A stretch of 64,000 nt of DNA from Betaproteobacteria bacterium GR16-43 (GTDB lineage Bacteria; Pseudomonadota; Gammaproteobacteria; Burkholderiales; Usitatibacteraceae), in the NCBI GenBank assembly GCA_001953215.1, contig CP019169.1, positions 186,001-250,000 on the forward strand. Reading direction: 5' to 3'. Numbering within the stretch: position 1 is the stretch's first letter; each line of letters opens with the position of its first letter. The position numbers were made by a program, and so were the translations under genes. Positions 52,534-61,826 of the stretch are shown here, piece by piece. The notes below the pieces were generated by a model. The model saw nothing but the letters and a program-made list of their open reading frames with translations. It was not told where the DNA came from and searched no databases.

Positions 52534-53132
52534 TCCGTCCCGCGGCGAAACGCTTTCTCCGCGGCATCGACTTCGGCTTCCGCGGCAAGCACCGCTTCCT
52601 CGAGGGATTTCTGGCGCTCGCGGAATTTCTCCCCCGGCGTCATCACGGGACACGACCACAAGGAGCCCCCGTTGTCCGTGGGAACCCGCGTGCAATTGCC
52701 GCGCGGCCCGGCGGCATCGGGACGATCCTTGCTCGCATCGAAGCGCTGGATGATCACTTGCAGCTCGTCGTCCTGGGGATCGCCCCCGTCCGCGAGCGCC
52801 TTCTTCGCGGCCTCGAGCCTGGCGCGCGCGCGATCGAGCGCGAGCTGCAGCTTCTCGCGCGCATCCCGGCGCTGTGAATTGATGTCGGTCACGCCCTTCG
52901 CCGGACTTTCGGAGGCCGCGGGCTTGGCGGGCAGCGGTGCCGGAGCAACAGCTGTTGCGGGCGTATCGGGGACGACGATCTCGGTGACTTCGCCGTCGAA
53001 GGCTTTCGGGCGCTGGTCCACGTAGGTGACCTGCCCCTTGCGATCGACCAGCTTGTAGATCACCCGCGCATCCGCGGGAACACTGGCCGCCGCGATGCAG
53101 GCGGCGACGAGGAGAGCGGCGAAGCGCGTCAT
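52530..53132 (-). CDS. DUF4124 protein, copy 1
   Basis: A 200-residue secreted protein with a signal peptide ending at VPADA and a DUF4124 domain ([32 protein letters not shown]). Then a Pro/Ala linker and a C-terminal coiled coil ([41 protein letters not shown]). Two Cys flank [22 protein letters not shown]4124 function is unknown. The next gene encodes a protein of the same plan, 7 bp away, so the pair is a tandem duplication in one operon. Confidence 0.85.
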   Translation of the reverse strand: MTRFAALLVAACIAAASVPADARVIYKLVDRKGQVTYVDQRPKAFDGEVTEIVVPDTPATAVAPAPLPAKPAASESPAKGVTDINSQRRDAREKLQLALDRARARLEAAKKALADGGDPQDDELQVIIQRFDASKDRPDAAGPRGNCTRVPTDNGGSLWSCPVMTPGEKFRERQKSLEEAVLAAEAEVDAAEKAFRRGTD

Positions 53133-53139
53133 GCGGACA

Positions 53140-53649
53140 TCAGGTGGAAGCCTCGGCCTCGGCGAGTTTGGCTTCCGCGTCCTTCACGGCCTTCTCGAGA
53201 CCCTCGATGCGGGCGCGATACTCGTCGCTCCAGACCGCACGCGCCGTGGCCCCACCGCCGGTGCGCGCGTTGCCGATGCGCTGGACATCGTCCTCGCTCG
53301 GGTTGGCAATGGCGTCGGCGAGGTTCGCCTTCGCGTCCTCCAGTCCCTTCTTCGCGGCTTCGATGCGCTTTTCCTTGCGCGCGGCGGCCTCCTTCGCGGG
53401 GCTGCTCGCGGCGGCCGGCCGCGGGCTGCCCTCGGTCGGTGCGGAACTTGCCTTGGGCAACGTCGCGGTATTGCGCTGCGTGTCGATGTCGACACGCGTG
53501 GCCTGCCCTTCCCAGCCGGGCGGGATCTTCTCGGCGTAAGTGACCTTGCCGTTCTTGTCGACCAGCTTGTAGAGCGGCGCGGTCTGCGCGAGCGCGGCCG
53601 CGGGCACGCACAACGCCATTGCGAGACACAGGCCGGAAAGCATCTTCAT
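53140..53649 (-). CDS. DUF4124 protein, copy 2
   Basis: A 169-residue protein with a signal peptide (MKMLSGLCLAMALCVPAAALA) and the DUF4124 motif PLYKLVDKNGKVTYAEKIPPGWEGQATRVDI. An Ala/Pro linker and a coiled coil (EKRIEAAKKGLEDAKANLADAI and EGLEKAVKDAEAKLAEAEA) follow. It lacks the Cys pair of copy 1. It is the upstream member of the pair, 12 bp after the ThiF-like gene. Confidence 0.85.
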   Translation of the reverse strand: MKMLSGLCLAMALCVPAAALAQTAPLYKLVDKNGKVTYAEKIPPGWEGQATRVDIDTQRNTATLPKASSAPTEGSPRPAAASSPAKEAAARKEKRIEAAKKGLEDAKANLADAIANPSEDDVQRIGNARTGGGATARAVWSDEYRARIEGLEKAVKDAEAKLAEAEAST

Positions 53650-53661
53650 CGGGACATCCTC

Positions 53662-54426
53662 CTAGGCGGCCACGGCGCGTGGAACGCCGCAGACGGTGCA
53701 GTGGGGATCGCGGGCCAGCCGGACTTCATGCCAGCGCGCACTCAACGCGTCGAAGAGCTGCAGGCGGCCATCGAGCGTCTCGCCGATGCCGGCCACCAGC
53801 TTGATCGCTTCCATCGCCTGCATCGTGCCGATCACGCCGACCAGCGGGGCGAAGACGCCCATCGTCGCACAACGGTCCTCGCACGCATCGCCCGCCTCCG
53901 GAAAGAGGCAGTGGTAGCAAGGCGCACCGGACTTGCGCAGGTCGAACGCGGCGACCTGGCCGTCGAAGCGGATGCCGGCACCCGAAACCAGGGGCTTCGA
54001 AGCCGCGACGCACGCGCGGTTGATCGCATGGCGCGTCTCGAAATTGTCGGTGCAATCGAGCACGACATCCGCGTCCCGCACCAGCTCCGCGAGTCGCGGT
54101 GCATCGGCCCGTTCTTCGAGGGCGACGACCTGGATGCCGGGATTGATCGCGCGCAGCGTGGCGGCCGCGGAGCTCGCCTTGGACTGGCCGATGGAAGCGT
54201 CGCGGTGCACGACCTGGCGCTGCAGGTTGGTGAGCTCGACCGTGTCGCCATCGACGACCGTGATGCGCCCCATGCCGCTGGAAGCGAGGTAGAGCAGCGC
54301 CGACGAACCGAGGCCACCCGCGCCGATCACGAGCGCGCGAGCGCCGAGGAGGCGCTCCTGCGCATCCTCGCCGAACTCGTTCAACAGGAGGTGCCTGCTG
54401 TAGCGCAGGCGCTGGCGGTCGTCCAT
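53662..54426 (-). CDS. moeB: ThiF/MoeB-type adenylyltransferase
   Basis: A 254-residue E1-like enzyme that adenylates the C-terminal Gly of a sulfur carrier (ThiS or MoaD). The ATP site is ALVIGAGGLGSSALLYLASSGMG, with Asp in VDGDTVELTNLQRQVVH, then DCTDNFETRHAINRAC. Zinc Cys pairs are PCYHCLFPE and HCTVCGVP. It lacks a C-terminal rhodanese domain. ThiF and MoeB cannot be told apart by eye, so the symbol is tentative. It lies 29 bp after ctpA, a common betaproteobacterial order. Confidence 0.9.
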   Translation of the reverse strand: MDDRQRLRYSRHLLLNEFGEDAQERLLGARALVIGAGGLGSSALLYLASSGMGRITVVDGDTVELTNLQRQVVHRDASIGQSKASSAAATLRAINPGIQVVALEERADAPRLAELVRDADVVLDCTDNFETRHAINRACVAASKPLVSGAGIRFDGQVAAFDLRKSGAPCYHCLFPEAGDACEDRCATMGVFAPLVGVIGTMQAMEAIKLVAGIGETLDGRLQLFDALSARWHEVRLARDPHCTVCGVPRAVAA

Positions 54427-54455
54427 GGCCGGGGTTCCGGCCGCGCGGCCCAACG

Positions 54456-55916
54456 CTACTTCGTGACCGCGGCGGTCGTGAGCGGAAGGCCCTTCAAGTG
54501 GTTGAGCGCCGCGGTGAGCTGGACGTCATCCTTCTTCGCGTCCTTGGCGACCGGGTCCTTCGCGGCATCCTTGGCGTCGGCCTTCGGCGTCGCCTTGGGC
54601 GTGAGGATCGGTGCGGTGGCGCCCTTGCCCGAGGCCGGGCCGGCGATGACCTTGTCGACCGGCTTGGCCGTCTTGCCGGCGTTCGCGCCGGACGTTTCTT
54701 CCTCGCCGGCGAGGTGATGCTGGAGATCGGCCTCGCGCAGCACGATGCGCGTATCCGACGCGTCCTCGACCACGAGGTCGGGCGCGATGCCCTTGGCCTG
54801 GATCGAGCGGCCTCCCGGCGTGTAGTAGCGCGCGGTGGTGAGCTTCACGGCCTGGTTGTTGGGCAGCGGCAGGATCGTCTGCACCGAGCCCTTGCCGAAG
54901 GTCTGCGTGCCGATGATCGTGGCGCGCTTGTGGTCCTGCAGCGCGCCGGCCACGATTTCGGAGGCGGACGCCGAGGCCCCGTTCACGAGCACCACGAGCG
55001 GCACGTTCTTCACGCCGGCCGGAAGCTTGCTGAGGTAATCCTCCTTGAAGGCACCGCGCACGTAGTTTTCTTTCGCGGCGGTGAGGCGCATGCGCGCGTC
55101 ATCGGTGCGGCCGTCGGTGTACACGACGAGCGCGTTCTTCGGCAGGAACGCCGAGGACACGCCCACGGCGGCATTGAGCAGCCCGCCCGGGTTCAGGCGA
55201 AGGTCGAGCACGAGGCCCTTCATCTCGCCGCCGGACTGGCGGTAGAGGTCGTTGATGGCCGTGACGAGGTTCTCGCCCGTGTGTTCCTGGAATTGCGTGA
55301 CGCGAACGAGGCCGTAGCCGGGTTCGAGCATGCGCGCCTTCACGCTCTTCACGCGGATCGTGTCGCGGCGCATCGTGAACTCGAGCGGCTGCGCTTCGTC
55401 CTTGCGCAGGATGGTGAGCTTCACTTCGGAATTGGGCTTGCCGCGCATCTTCTTCACGGCTTCGGACAACGTCACGCCTTTCAGCGAGGTCTCGTCCAGC
55501 TTGATGATGAGGTCGCCCGCCTTCACCCCCGCGCGGTAGGCCGGCGTGTCTTCGATCGGGGCCACGACTTTCACGAAACCATCTTCCGTGCCGACTTCGA
55601 TGCCCAGGCCGCCGAACTCGCCCTGCGTGCCGACCTGCAGGTCGCGATACGCTTCCTGGTCGAGGAACGCCGAATGCGGGTCCAGGCCGGTCAACATGCC
55701 GTTGATGGCTTCCTTCAGCAGCTTCTTGTCCTCGACGGGTTCGACGTAATCGCTCTTGATGCGGCCGAACACTTCGCTGAAGAGGCGCAGGTCGTCGACG
55801 GGAAGCGCGAGGCTGGAAATCTGGCGGTCCGCCACGGCGGAGAAGTGCAGGCTCGCCGCAACGCCCAATGCGGCGCCGAGCGCCACGAGGCCTGCCTGCT
55901 GGAACTTGTTTGCCAT
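54456..55916 (-). CDS. ctpA: C-terminal processing peptidase, S41A
   Basis: A 486-residue protease. N-terminal membrane anchor or signal (about 7-28), a PDZ domain (VKVVAPIEDTPAYRAGVKAGDLIIKLDETSLKGV), then the S41 domain with NGASASASEIVAGALQDHKRATIIGTQTFGKGSVQ, holding the catalytic Ser and Lys. The C-terminus is a Lys/Ala/Pro-rich tail. It trims periplasmic proteins near the C-terminus. The gene is between envC and moeB. Confidence 0.93.
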   Translation of the reverse strand: MANKFQQAGLVALGAALGVAASLHFSAVADRQISSLALPVDDLRLFSEVFGRIKSDYVEPVEDKKLLKEAINGMLTGLDPHSAFLDQEAYRDLQVGTQGEFGGLGIEVGTEDGFVKVVAPIEDTPAYRAGVKAGDLIIKLDETSLKGVTLSEAVKKMRGKPNSEVKLTILRKDEAQPLEFTMRRDTIRVKSVKARMLEPGYGLVRVTQFQEHTGENLVTAINDLYRQSGGEMKGLVLDLRLNPGGLLNAAVGVSSAFLPKNALVVYTDGRTDDARMRLTAAKENYVRGAFKEDYLSKLPAGVKNVPLVVLVNGASASASEIVAGALQDHKRATIIGTQTFGKGSVQTILPLPNNQAVKLTTARYYTPGGRSIQAKGIAPDLVVEDASDTRIVLREADLQHHLAGEEETSGANAGKTAKPVDKVIAGPASGKGATAPILTPKATPKADAKDAAKDPVAKDAKKDDVQLTAALNHLKGLPLTTAAVTK

Positions 55917-55993
55917 AGTCGTCTTCCTTTTTGCCCTTCGAAATGGGCAATGCGTTACAGAGCTATACGCCGGGCCACGTACGCGGATGCGCC

Positions 55994-57223
55994 TTAGGGC
56001 GCTACCCATTGCAACGGGTCGAATGCCCGTCCGTCGTGCCTCAATTCAAAGTATAGACCGGATTCCCCGGCCCCACCGGTCTCGCCTACATGTGCAATGG
56101 GGTCCCCGCTTTTCACCGTTTCACCGAGCTGGCGCAGCAGGCCTTCGTTGTACGCATAGAGGCTCATATATCGGGATCCGTGGTCCAGAATCAACAGGTT
56201 GCCGAAGCCCCGGAGCCAGTCGGCGTAGACCACGCGACCGTCGGCCACGGCGCGCACCGTCTCGCCGGTTTGCGCCCGGATGAAGAGGCCCTTCCACGTG
56301 GCGCCTTCCTCGCGCGCGGCCCCGAAGCGATTCGCCAATTCTCCCCGAACCGGCAGCTTCAGGCGGCCCCGCAATGTCACGAAAGATTTCGCGGAGAGCG
56401 ACCCGTCCGGGACCGAATCGACGATGCGCGGCTTGCTGCCGCCCTGTGAAGGTTTGGCCGCGAGGGCGCGTGCGAGTTCCTCGACCAGCCGCGAGAGCCT
56501 CGCCTCGTCGCGCTTGAGCCGGTCGATTTCGCGCCGCCCCTTGGCGACCTCGCCGGCAAGGCGACGCACCGCGGAGGCGCGCGCGACGCGCTCGCGCTCG
56601 AGCTTGCGGGTCTCGCTCGCCTGCTCGGCCTGGTTCGCGGCCAGCGCCTCGCGCCGCTCGAGAGCCTCGGCCTGCAGGGCGGCGAGCGTCTCGGTGCCCT
56701 TGCGCAGGTCGGTGATCAGACCCGCGCGTTCTCGCTGGATGTAGCCCAGGTACGCAAGGTGGCGCCCGACCTGCGCGGGATCGCGCCCCTCGAGGATGAT
56801 GCGCAGGCGATCGGGGGCGCCCTGGAGATACTGCAGACGCAACAGCCGTCCGGCGAGGGCTTCCTGCTCGGCGATCGCGGCGCGCGCGGCCTTCTCGCGC
56901 GCGGCGATCCCGTCCAGTTCGACCTGCGTGGCCTTGGCCGCCTGCGCCAGCGCGAACAGCGCGCGCTGCGCTTCGCTCACCGACTTCTCGGCCTCGCGCA
57001 ACTGCTCGGCGGCTTCGCTGCGCGTGCCTTCCGTGGCCGCGAGGTTGCGCTGCAGGGCGTCGATGCGCTCGCGCAGGGCTTCCAGGTCGGCCTTGCTCGC
57101 CGCGGGGGCAGGCGCGGGCGCGGCCTTCGAGGACTTGGCCTCGGGCTTCGCCGCGCCGGCGGGCAAACCCATCGCGACGAGCAGGACGACCAGCAGCGCG
57201 CGCCTTCGCGCGTGGCGCGTCAC
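55994..57223 (-). CDS. envC: Murein hydrolase activator EnvC
   Basis: A 409-residue periplasmic protein with a basic signal peptide. Residues 40-260 are a long coiled coil (SKADLEALRERIDALQRNLAATEGTRSEAAEQL onward), then a LytM domain (from WKGLFIRAQTGETVRAVADGRVVYADWLRG to YFELRHDGRAFDPLQWVAP). The zinc His residues of active LytM enzymes are replaced (WKGLF, GLYFEL), as in EnvC, which activates amidases at the septum instead of cutting. Start taken as GTG two bases from the gpmA stop; an ATG at 57283 would overlap gpmA by 59 bp. Confidence 0.9.
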   Translation of the reverse strand: MTRHARRRALLVVLLVAMGLPAGAAKPEAKSSKAAPAPAPAASKADLEALRERIDALQRNLAATEGTRSEAAEQLREAEKSVSEAQRALFALAQAAKATQVELDGIAAREKAARAAIAEQEALAGRLLRLQYLQGAPDRLRIILEGRDPAQVGRHLAYLGYIQRERAGLITDLRKGTETLAALQAEALERREALAANQAEQASETRKLERERVARASAVRRLAGEVAKGRREIDRLKRDEARLSRLVEELARALAAKPSQGGSKPRIVDSVPDGSLSAKSFVTLRGRLKLPVRGELANRFGAAREEGATWKGLFIRAQTGETVRAVADGRVVYADWLRGFGNLLILDHGSRYMSLYAYNEGLLRQLGETVKSGDPIAHVGETGGAGESGLYFELRHDGRAFDPLQWVAP

Positions 57224-57224
57224 G

Positions 57225-57971
57225 CTAGCGCGCTTTCCCCTGGTTCGCGACCGCGGCGGCGGCGCGGGCGATTTCCTCGGCATCTCCGAGGTAGTAGCTC
57301 CGGATCGGCCGCAGCGCGTCGTCGAGCTCGTAGACGAGCGGACGCGCAGTGGGAATGTTCAGCTCGACGATCTTGTCGTCGGCGATGCCGTCGAGGTGCT
57401 TCACCAGCGCGCGAAGGCTGTTGCCGTGCGCGGCGACCAGCACGCGCTTGCCCGCCTTCACCGCCGGGGCGATGTGGTCGTTCCAGTACGGGATCACGCG
57501 CTCGACGGTGTCCTGGAGGCATTCGCCGCGCGGGCGCTCCGCGGGCGTGAGGCCGGCGTAGCGGCGGTCGAGCGCGGGGTTGGCCGCGTCGCCCGGCTCC
57601 ATCAGCGGCGGACGAATGTCGTAGCTGCGGCGCCACACGAGCACCTGCGCATCGCCGTATTTCAGCGCCGTCTCGGCCTTGTTCAATCCGGTGAGCGCCC
57701 CGTAGTGGCGCTCGTTCAGGCGCCAGTCCTTCACCACGGGAAGCCAGAGGCGATTCATCTCCTCCAGCCCGAGATGGAGCGTCCGGATCGCGCGCGTGAG
57801 CAGCGATGTGTATGCGACGTCGAAGTCGTAGCCCTCGGCCGCGAGCAGGCGCCCCGCGGCGCGTGCCTCGTCGACGCCGGCACTCGAGAGGTCGACGTCT
57901 TCCCATCCGGTGAACCGGTTTTCCTTGTTCCACGCGCTTTCGCCGTGGCGCAGCAGCACGATCTTTTTCAT
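57225..57971 (-). CDS. gpmA: 2,3-bisphosphoglycerate-dependent phosphoglycerate mutase
   Basis: A 248-residue glycolytic mutase. H9 in [18 protein letters not shown] is the phosphorylated His; [31 protein letters not shown] and [17 protein letters not shown] (second active-site His) are present. Complete. First of a three-gene convergent set with envC and ctpA. Confidence 0.95.
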   Translation of the reverse strand: MKKIVLLRHGESAWNKENRFTGWEDVDLSSAGVDEARAAGRLLAAEGYDFDVAYTSLLTRAIRTLHLGLEEMNRLWLPVVKDWRLNERHYGALTGLNKAETALKYGDAQVLVWRRSYDIRPPLMEPGDAANPALDRRYAGLTPAERPRGECLQDTVERVIPYWNDHIAPAVKAGKRVLVAAHGNSLRALVKHLDGIADDKIVELNIPTARPLVYELDDALRPIRSYYLGDAEEIARAAAAVANQGKAR

Positions 57972-57999
57972 GCCGTGATGGTAGCAAACGCCATCCCGC

Positions 58000-58005
58000 T
58001 ACAAT
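58000..58005 (+). promoter_or_regulatory. -10 box close to azlC start
   Basis: TACAAT sits 7 nt before the TTG assigned as start and there is no obvious SD. Either the transcript is leaderless or the true start is further inside. No convincing -35 box at 17 bp. Confidence 0.35.
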
Positions 58006-58012
58006 TTCGGTT

Positions 58013-58744
58013 TTGCCCGCGATCGTCTTGCACGCGCATTTGGATCCTTTCCCTTCGCCTCACGCGCGCCGCGAGTTCCTCGCCGGCTGCCGCGCGACGC
58101 TCCCCATCCTCGTCGGCACGATTCCGTTCGGGTTCGTCGCGGGCGTAGCCTGCGTCGCCGCGGGCATGACACCGCTGCAGAGCGTGGCGCTTTCCCTGTC
58201 GACCTTCTCCGGCATCGCGCAGCTCGTGACGGCACAGCTGCTCGCGGCGCAGTCGCCGCTGCCCGTGGTGCTCGCCGCGGCGCTCGTGCTGAGCCTGCGC
58301 CACCTCATGTACAGCGCCGCGCTCTCGCCCCACGTCGCGCACCTGTCGCCGCGCTGGAGGCTCGTCATGTCCTACCTGATGACCGACCAGGGGTTCGCGA
58401 TGGGCGTGAAGCGCTTCAGCGAACCCGGCGACCGCGCGTACCGCGAGTGGCACTACCTCGGCGCGGCGCTCACCCTTTTCGTGACGTGGCAGTCGGCCGT
58501 CACGGCGGGCGCGGTGGCCGGCGCCCAGGTGCCCGCGAGCTGGTCGCTCGATTTCGTCGTGGTGTTGTCGTTCATCTCGATCCTCGCACCCACGCTGCGT
58601 ACGCGCGCCGACCTCGCCGCGGCCCTGGTGGCCGGTGCCGTGGCGCTCATCGCCGCGGGACTGCCCTGGCGCCTGTCCCTCGTCGTGGCGTCGCTGTGCG
58701 GCATCGCGGCGGGCGTGATCTACGAGCGGGTGAAGGCGCGATGA
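58013..58744 (+). CDS. azlC: AzlC-family branched-chain amino acid export permease
   Basis: A 243-residue, roughly seven-helix inner-membrane protein with the AzlC pattern GCRATLPILVGTIPFGFVAGVACVAAGMTPLQSVALSLSTFSGIAQLVTAQLL. AzlC with AzlD exports branched-chain amino acids. The frame has no ATG near the N-terminus, so TTG is the likely start (58013; TTG 58028 also possible). Its stop overlaps the azlD ATG (ATGA). Confidence 0.85.
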   Translation: MPAIVLHAHLDPFPSPHARREFLAGCRATLPILVGTIPFGFVAGVACVAAGMTPLQSVALSLSTFSGIAQLVTAQLLAAQSPLPVVLAAALVLSLRHLMYSAALSPHVAHLSPRWRLVMSYLMTDQGFAMGVKRFSEPGDRAYREWHYLGAALTLFVTWQSAVTAGAVAGAQVPASWSLDFVVVLSFISILAPTLRTRADLAAALVAGAVALIAAGLPWRLSLVVASLCGIAAGVIYERVKAR

Positions 58745-59058
58745 CCACCTGGCTTGCCATCGTCGGGGTCGGGCTGGTCACGCTGCTCACGCGGGCGTCG
58801 TTCATGCTGTTCGCCAACCCGCACAAGTTCCCCCATGCGTTCCGGGTTGCCCTGGCCTTCGTTCCGCCCGCGGTCCTGGCCGCGATCGTCGCCCCGGGCC
58901 TGTTCATGCCCGAAGGGACCCTCGACTTCAGCTTCGACAACCTGCGCTGGACGGCGGGGCTGGCCGCGCTCGCGGTCGCCGCCCGGACCCGCAACGCCGT
59001 TGCGACGATTTACATGGGCATGGCCATCCTCTGGGCCCTCCAGTGGACCCTCCGATAA
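58741..59058 (+). CDS. azlD: AzlD-family exporter subunit
   Basis: A 105-residue membrane protein with about four helices and the family motif LLTRASFMLFANPHKFPHAFRVALAFVPPAVLAAIVAP. Small partner of AzlC, translationally coupled. Confidence 0.88.
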   Translation: MTTWLAIVGVGLVTLLTRASFMLFANPHKFPHAFRVALAFVPPAVLAAIVAPGLFMPEGTLDFSFDNLRWTAGLAALAVAARTRNAVATIYMGMAILWALQWTLR

Positions 59059-59098
59059 GGTAAAATCCTGCCCTTCACCGCTCTGGCTTTTCCCTCCC

Positions 59099-59515
59099 GT
59101 GGCTGACTTCCTCCTGAACAACCTCGCGCTCGTCGGACTCTTCCTCGCGAGCGGCGTGATGCTCGTGTGGCCCGAAATCTCCAAGCTCGCGGGCGGGGGC
59201 GGCGACACGCTCGGCACGCTCGAAGCCACGCGCCTCATGAACCAGCCGGCCACGCTCGTCCTCGACATTCGCGACGACAAGGACTTCGCCGCCGGCCACT
59301 TGCCGCGCGCGCGCCACATCCCGCTGAAGGAGCTCGAGGCGCGTTCGACCGAAATCCAGAAATTCAAGGACAAGCCGGTGCTCGTCACCTGCCGCAGCGG
59401 CAACCGCTCCGGCTCGGCCACGCGCCTGCTGAAGAAACTCGGTTTCAACAACGTGTTCCACCTGAAGGGCGGCCTCGTCGCATGGGAGCAAGCCAGCCTT
59501 CCGGTGGAGCGCTGA
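59099..59515 (+). CDS. Membrane-anchored rhodanese-like sulfurtransferase
   Basis: A 138-residue protein. An N-terminal helix (residues 4-23) anchors it, followed by a rhodanese domain (DDKDFAAGHLPRARHIPLKELEARS and VLVTCRSGNRSGSATRLLKKLGF), active Cys in CRSGNRS. Start GTG; ATG none nearby. Its TAAAAT promoter-like box lies at about 59061. In betaproteobacteria it is commonly followed by grxC and secB, as here. Confidence 0.9.
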   Translation: MADFLLNNLALVGLFLASGVMLVWPEISKLAGGGGDTLGTLEATRLMNQPATLVLDIRDDKDFAAGHLPRARHIPLKELEARSTEIQKFKDKPVLVTCRSGNRSGSATRLLKKLGFNNVFHLKGGLVAWEQASLPVER

Positions 59516-59517
59516 CG

Positions 59518-59775
59518 ATGCCGCGGATCCTCATGTACGCCACGGGCGTCTGCCCGTACTGCCTGATGGCCGAGCGCCTCCTGCGCGCCAAGGGCGTGGC
59601 CGACATCGAGAAGGTCCGCGTGGACCTCGAGCCCGCGCGGCGCGAGGAGATGATGCAGCGCACCGGACGGCGCACCGTCCCCCAGATTTACGTCGGCGAC
59701 CGCCATGTCGGCGGATACGACGACCTGGCCGCCCTCGACCGGGCGGGCGGCCTAGAACCGCTGCTCGCCGCGTAA
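59518..59775 (+). CDS. grxC: Glutaredoxin 3
   Basis: An 85-residue glutaredoxin with CPYC (Cys 12 and 15), the cis-Pro of RTVPQIYVGDRHVGGYDDL, and normal length. Reduces disulfides with glutathione. 2 bp after the rhodanese stop. Confidence 0.94.
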   Translation: MPRILMYATGVCPYCLMAERLLRAKGVADIEKVRVDLEPARREEMMQRTGRRTVPQIYVGDRHVGGYDDLAALDRAGGLEPLLAA

Positions 59776-59817
59776 CGCGCGAGCGGTCCACCCGGCTTCC
59801 AACAAAAGGCAGGCTTC

Positions 59818-60288
59818 ATGAGCGACGCACAGAACCAACCCGTTTTCTCGATCGAGAAGTTGTTCGTCAAGGACGTCTCCCTCGAAATCCCCAACGCGCC
59901 CCAGGTGTTCCTCGAGCGCGAGGCGCCCTCGGTGGACGTGCAGCTGCACCACAACTCGACGCAGGTCGAGGACGGGGTCTACCAGACGGTGCTGACCGTC
60001 ACGGTCACCGCGAAGGTGAAGGACAAGACCCTCTTCCTCGTGGAAGTCGGCCAGGCGGGCGTGTTCGTGGTACGCAACATCCCGGCCACCGAGCTCGATC
60101 CGCTCCTCGGCATCGCGTGCCCGAACATCCTGTTCCCGTATGCGCGCGAAGTGATCGGCGACCTCACCACGCGCGCGGGCTTCCCGCCCGTCGTGCTGAA
60201 CCCGGTGAACTTCGAGGCGATCTACGCGCAGTCCATGCAACAGCAGCCGCAGTCCGAGCCGCTGATCATCACCCCCACGGTCCAGTAG
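59818..60288 (+). CDS. secB: Protein-export chaperone SecB
   Basis: A 156-residue chaperone with the family segments FSIEKLFVKDVSLEIPNAPQVFLE, TVTVTAKVKDKTLFLVEVGQAGVFVV and LLGIACPNILFPYAREVIGDLTTRAGFPPVVLNPVNFEAIYA. Tetramer that keeps pre-proteins unfolded for SecA. Ends one base into the next gene. Confidence 0.95.
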   Translation: MSDAQNQPVFSIEKLFVKDVSLEIPNAPQVFLEREAPSVDVQLHHNSTQVEDGVYQTVLTVTVTAKVKDKTLFLVEVGQAGVFVVRNIPATELDPLLGIACPNILFPYAREVIGDLTTRAGFPPVVLNPVNFEAIYAQSMQQQPQSEPLIITPTVQ

Positions 60289-60725
60289 TGAAGGCGCGCG
60301 CCGCGTTCGCAATCCTCGCGGCGCTCGCGGCGCCGGCCCTCGCCGCGGAGTTCCGCACGATCGGCGAGGCGCCCGCCGTGCTCTACGACGCGCCCTCGGT
60401 GAAATCCGATCGCGTCTTCGTCGCGAGCCGTTTCTATCCGCTCGAGGTGCTGGTGAAGCTCGACGCGTGGACGAAGGTGCGCGATGCGAACGGCGAAGTC
60501 GCCTGGGTCGAGAATCGCCTGCTGGGCGACCGCCGCACGGTGCTGGTGACGGTGCCGCTCGCCGACGTCCGCGCCACGCCTTCCGTGCAGGCACCACTCG
60601 TCTTCGAGGCGTACAAGCAGGTCCTGCTCGAAGTCCTCGAGGCGCCCGCGTCGGACTGGGTCAAGGTGCGCCATCGCGACGGGCAGCAGGGCTTCATCCG
60701 CGTCGCGCACGTCTGGGGCCTCTAG
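60288..60725 (+). CDS. Secreted SH3-like domain protein
   Basis: A 145-residue protein with a signal peptide ending in LAAPALA and two bacterial SH3-like parts, PAVLYDAPSVKSDRVFVASRFYPLEVLVKLDAWTKVRDANGEVAWVENRL and DVRATPSVQAPLVFEAYKQVLLEVLEAPASDWVKVRHRDGQQGFIRVAHVWG. Probably binds peptidoglycan. Start GTG overlaps the secB stop by one base. It lies between secB and gpsA, as in other betaproteobacteria. Confidence 0.88.
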   Translation: MKARAAFAILAALAAPALAAEFRTIGEAPAVLYDAPSVKSDRVFVASRFYPLEVLVKLDAWTKVRDANGEVAWVENRLLGDRRTVLVTVPLADVRATPSVQAPLVFEAYKQVLLEVLEAPASDWVKVRHRDGQQGFIRVAHVWGL

Positions 60726-60729
60726 GCCG

Positions 60730-61710
60730 GTGAAGATCGCGGTCCTCGGCGCGGGTGCCTGGGGTGCCGCCCTCGCGATCTCCTTTGCGGCGCGCCACGA
60801 AGTCGCCCTCTGGGCGCGCAAGCCCGAGGATCGGGCGCGGCTGGAGCGCGAACGCCGCAGTCGCTACCTCCCCGAGGTCGTCTTTCCCGAAGCGATCGGC
60901 GTCGTGCCGGAGCTGGCCACCGCATTGCGCGATGCGGACCTCGTGCTCGTTGCGACGGCAACCCGCGGCCTGCGCGAAACCTTGCAGGGCATCGCCTCGA
61001 TCGATCCCGAGCCCCGCCTCGCGTGGGCCTGCAAGGGCTTCGAACAGGATTCGCGGATGCTCCCGCACGAAGTCGTCGCCGATGCCTTGCCCGGGGCCAC
61101 CCGCGTCGGCGTGCTTTCCGGCCCCAGCTTCGCGCTCGAGGTCGCGCTCGGCAAGCCGACGGCCCTCGTGTTCGCCTCGGGCGATGCGGAATTCGCCGCG
61201 GACACCGCCGCCGCACTGAACAGCGAACGCCTGCGCATCTATTCGAGCGCCGACGTCATCGGCGTGGAGCTCGGCGGATCCGTGAAGAACGTGATCGCGA
61301 TCGCCGCGGGCATCGCCGACGGCCTGGCCCTCGGGCGCAACGCCCGCGCGGCGCTCGTCACGCGCGGCCTCGCCGAGGTGGTCCGCCTCGGCGTTGCGCT
61401 CGGAGGCGCCCCGCAAACGTTCATGGGCCTCACCGGCGTGGGCGACCTCGTGCTCACCTGCACGGGCGACCTGTCGAGGAACCGCGAGGTCGGCGTGCGG
61501 CTCGCGCATGGCAGGCCCCTCGAGTCGATCCTGCGGGAGCTGGGCCACGTGGCGGAAGGCGTGCCCTCCGCGCCCTCGGTGCTGGCCCTGGCGCGCGAGA
61601 ACGGCATCGAAATGCCGATCACCGAAGCGGTCTGCGCCGTGTTGTTCGAGGGGCGTTCCCCCTCCGAAGCGGTGCGCCAACTCCTGTCCCGGGATCCCAA
61701 GCCCGAATAG
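60730..61710 (+). CDS. gpsA: NAD(P)-dependent glycerol-3-phosphate dehydrogenase
   Basis: A 326-residue enzyme that reduces dihydroxyacetone phosphate to glycerol 3-phosphate for phospholipid synthesis. Rossmann motif VLGAGAWGAALAIS at the N-terminus; GPSFALEVALGKPTALV, ELGGSVKNVIAIAAGIADGLALGRNARAALVTRGLAE and GDLVLTCTGDLSRNREVG are the conserved cores, with the catalytic Lys in SVKNV. Start GTG, 4 bp after the SH3 gene. Confidence 0.94.
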   Translation: MKIAVLGAGAWGAALAISFAARHEVALWARKPEDRARLERERRSRYLPEVVFPEAIGVVPELATALRDADLVLVATATRGLRETLQGIASIDPEPRLAWACKGFEQDSRMLPHEVVADALPGATRVGVLSGPSFALEVALGKPTALVFASGDAEFAADTAAALNSERLRIYSSADVIGVELGGSVKNVIAIAAGIADGLALGRNARAALVTRGLAEVVRLGVALGGAPQTFMGLTGVGDLVLTCTGDLSRNREVGVRLAHGRPLESILRELGHVAEGVPSAPSVLALARENGIEMPITEAVCAVLFEGRSPSEAVRQLLSRDPKPE

Positions 61711-61826
61711 ATGCAGGTGAAACATGAAGTTTCGGCTGCAACACCTTCAATTTAATGTACTTTTAGCCACAAAGCCGGGCTAACATAGGGTCGGCGCACC
61801 TTCAGCGTGCGCAGGAGGTCCCTGGA

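Noticed and set aside
57224-57283. envC start from the ATG inside gpmA
   Set aside because: Requires a 59-bp overlap and puts a long basic stretch before the signal peptide; GTG at 57223 is more natural, but not certain.
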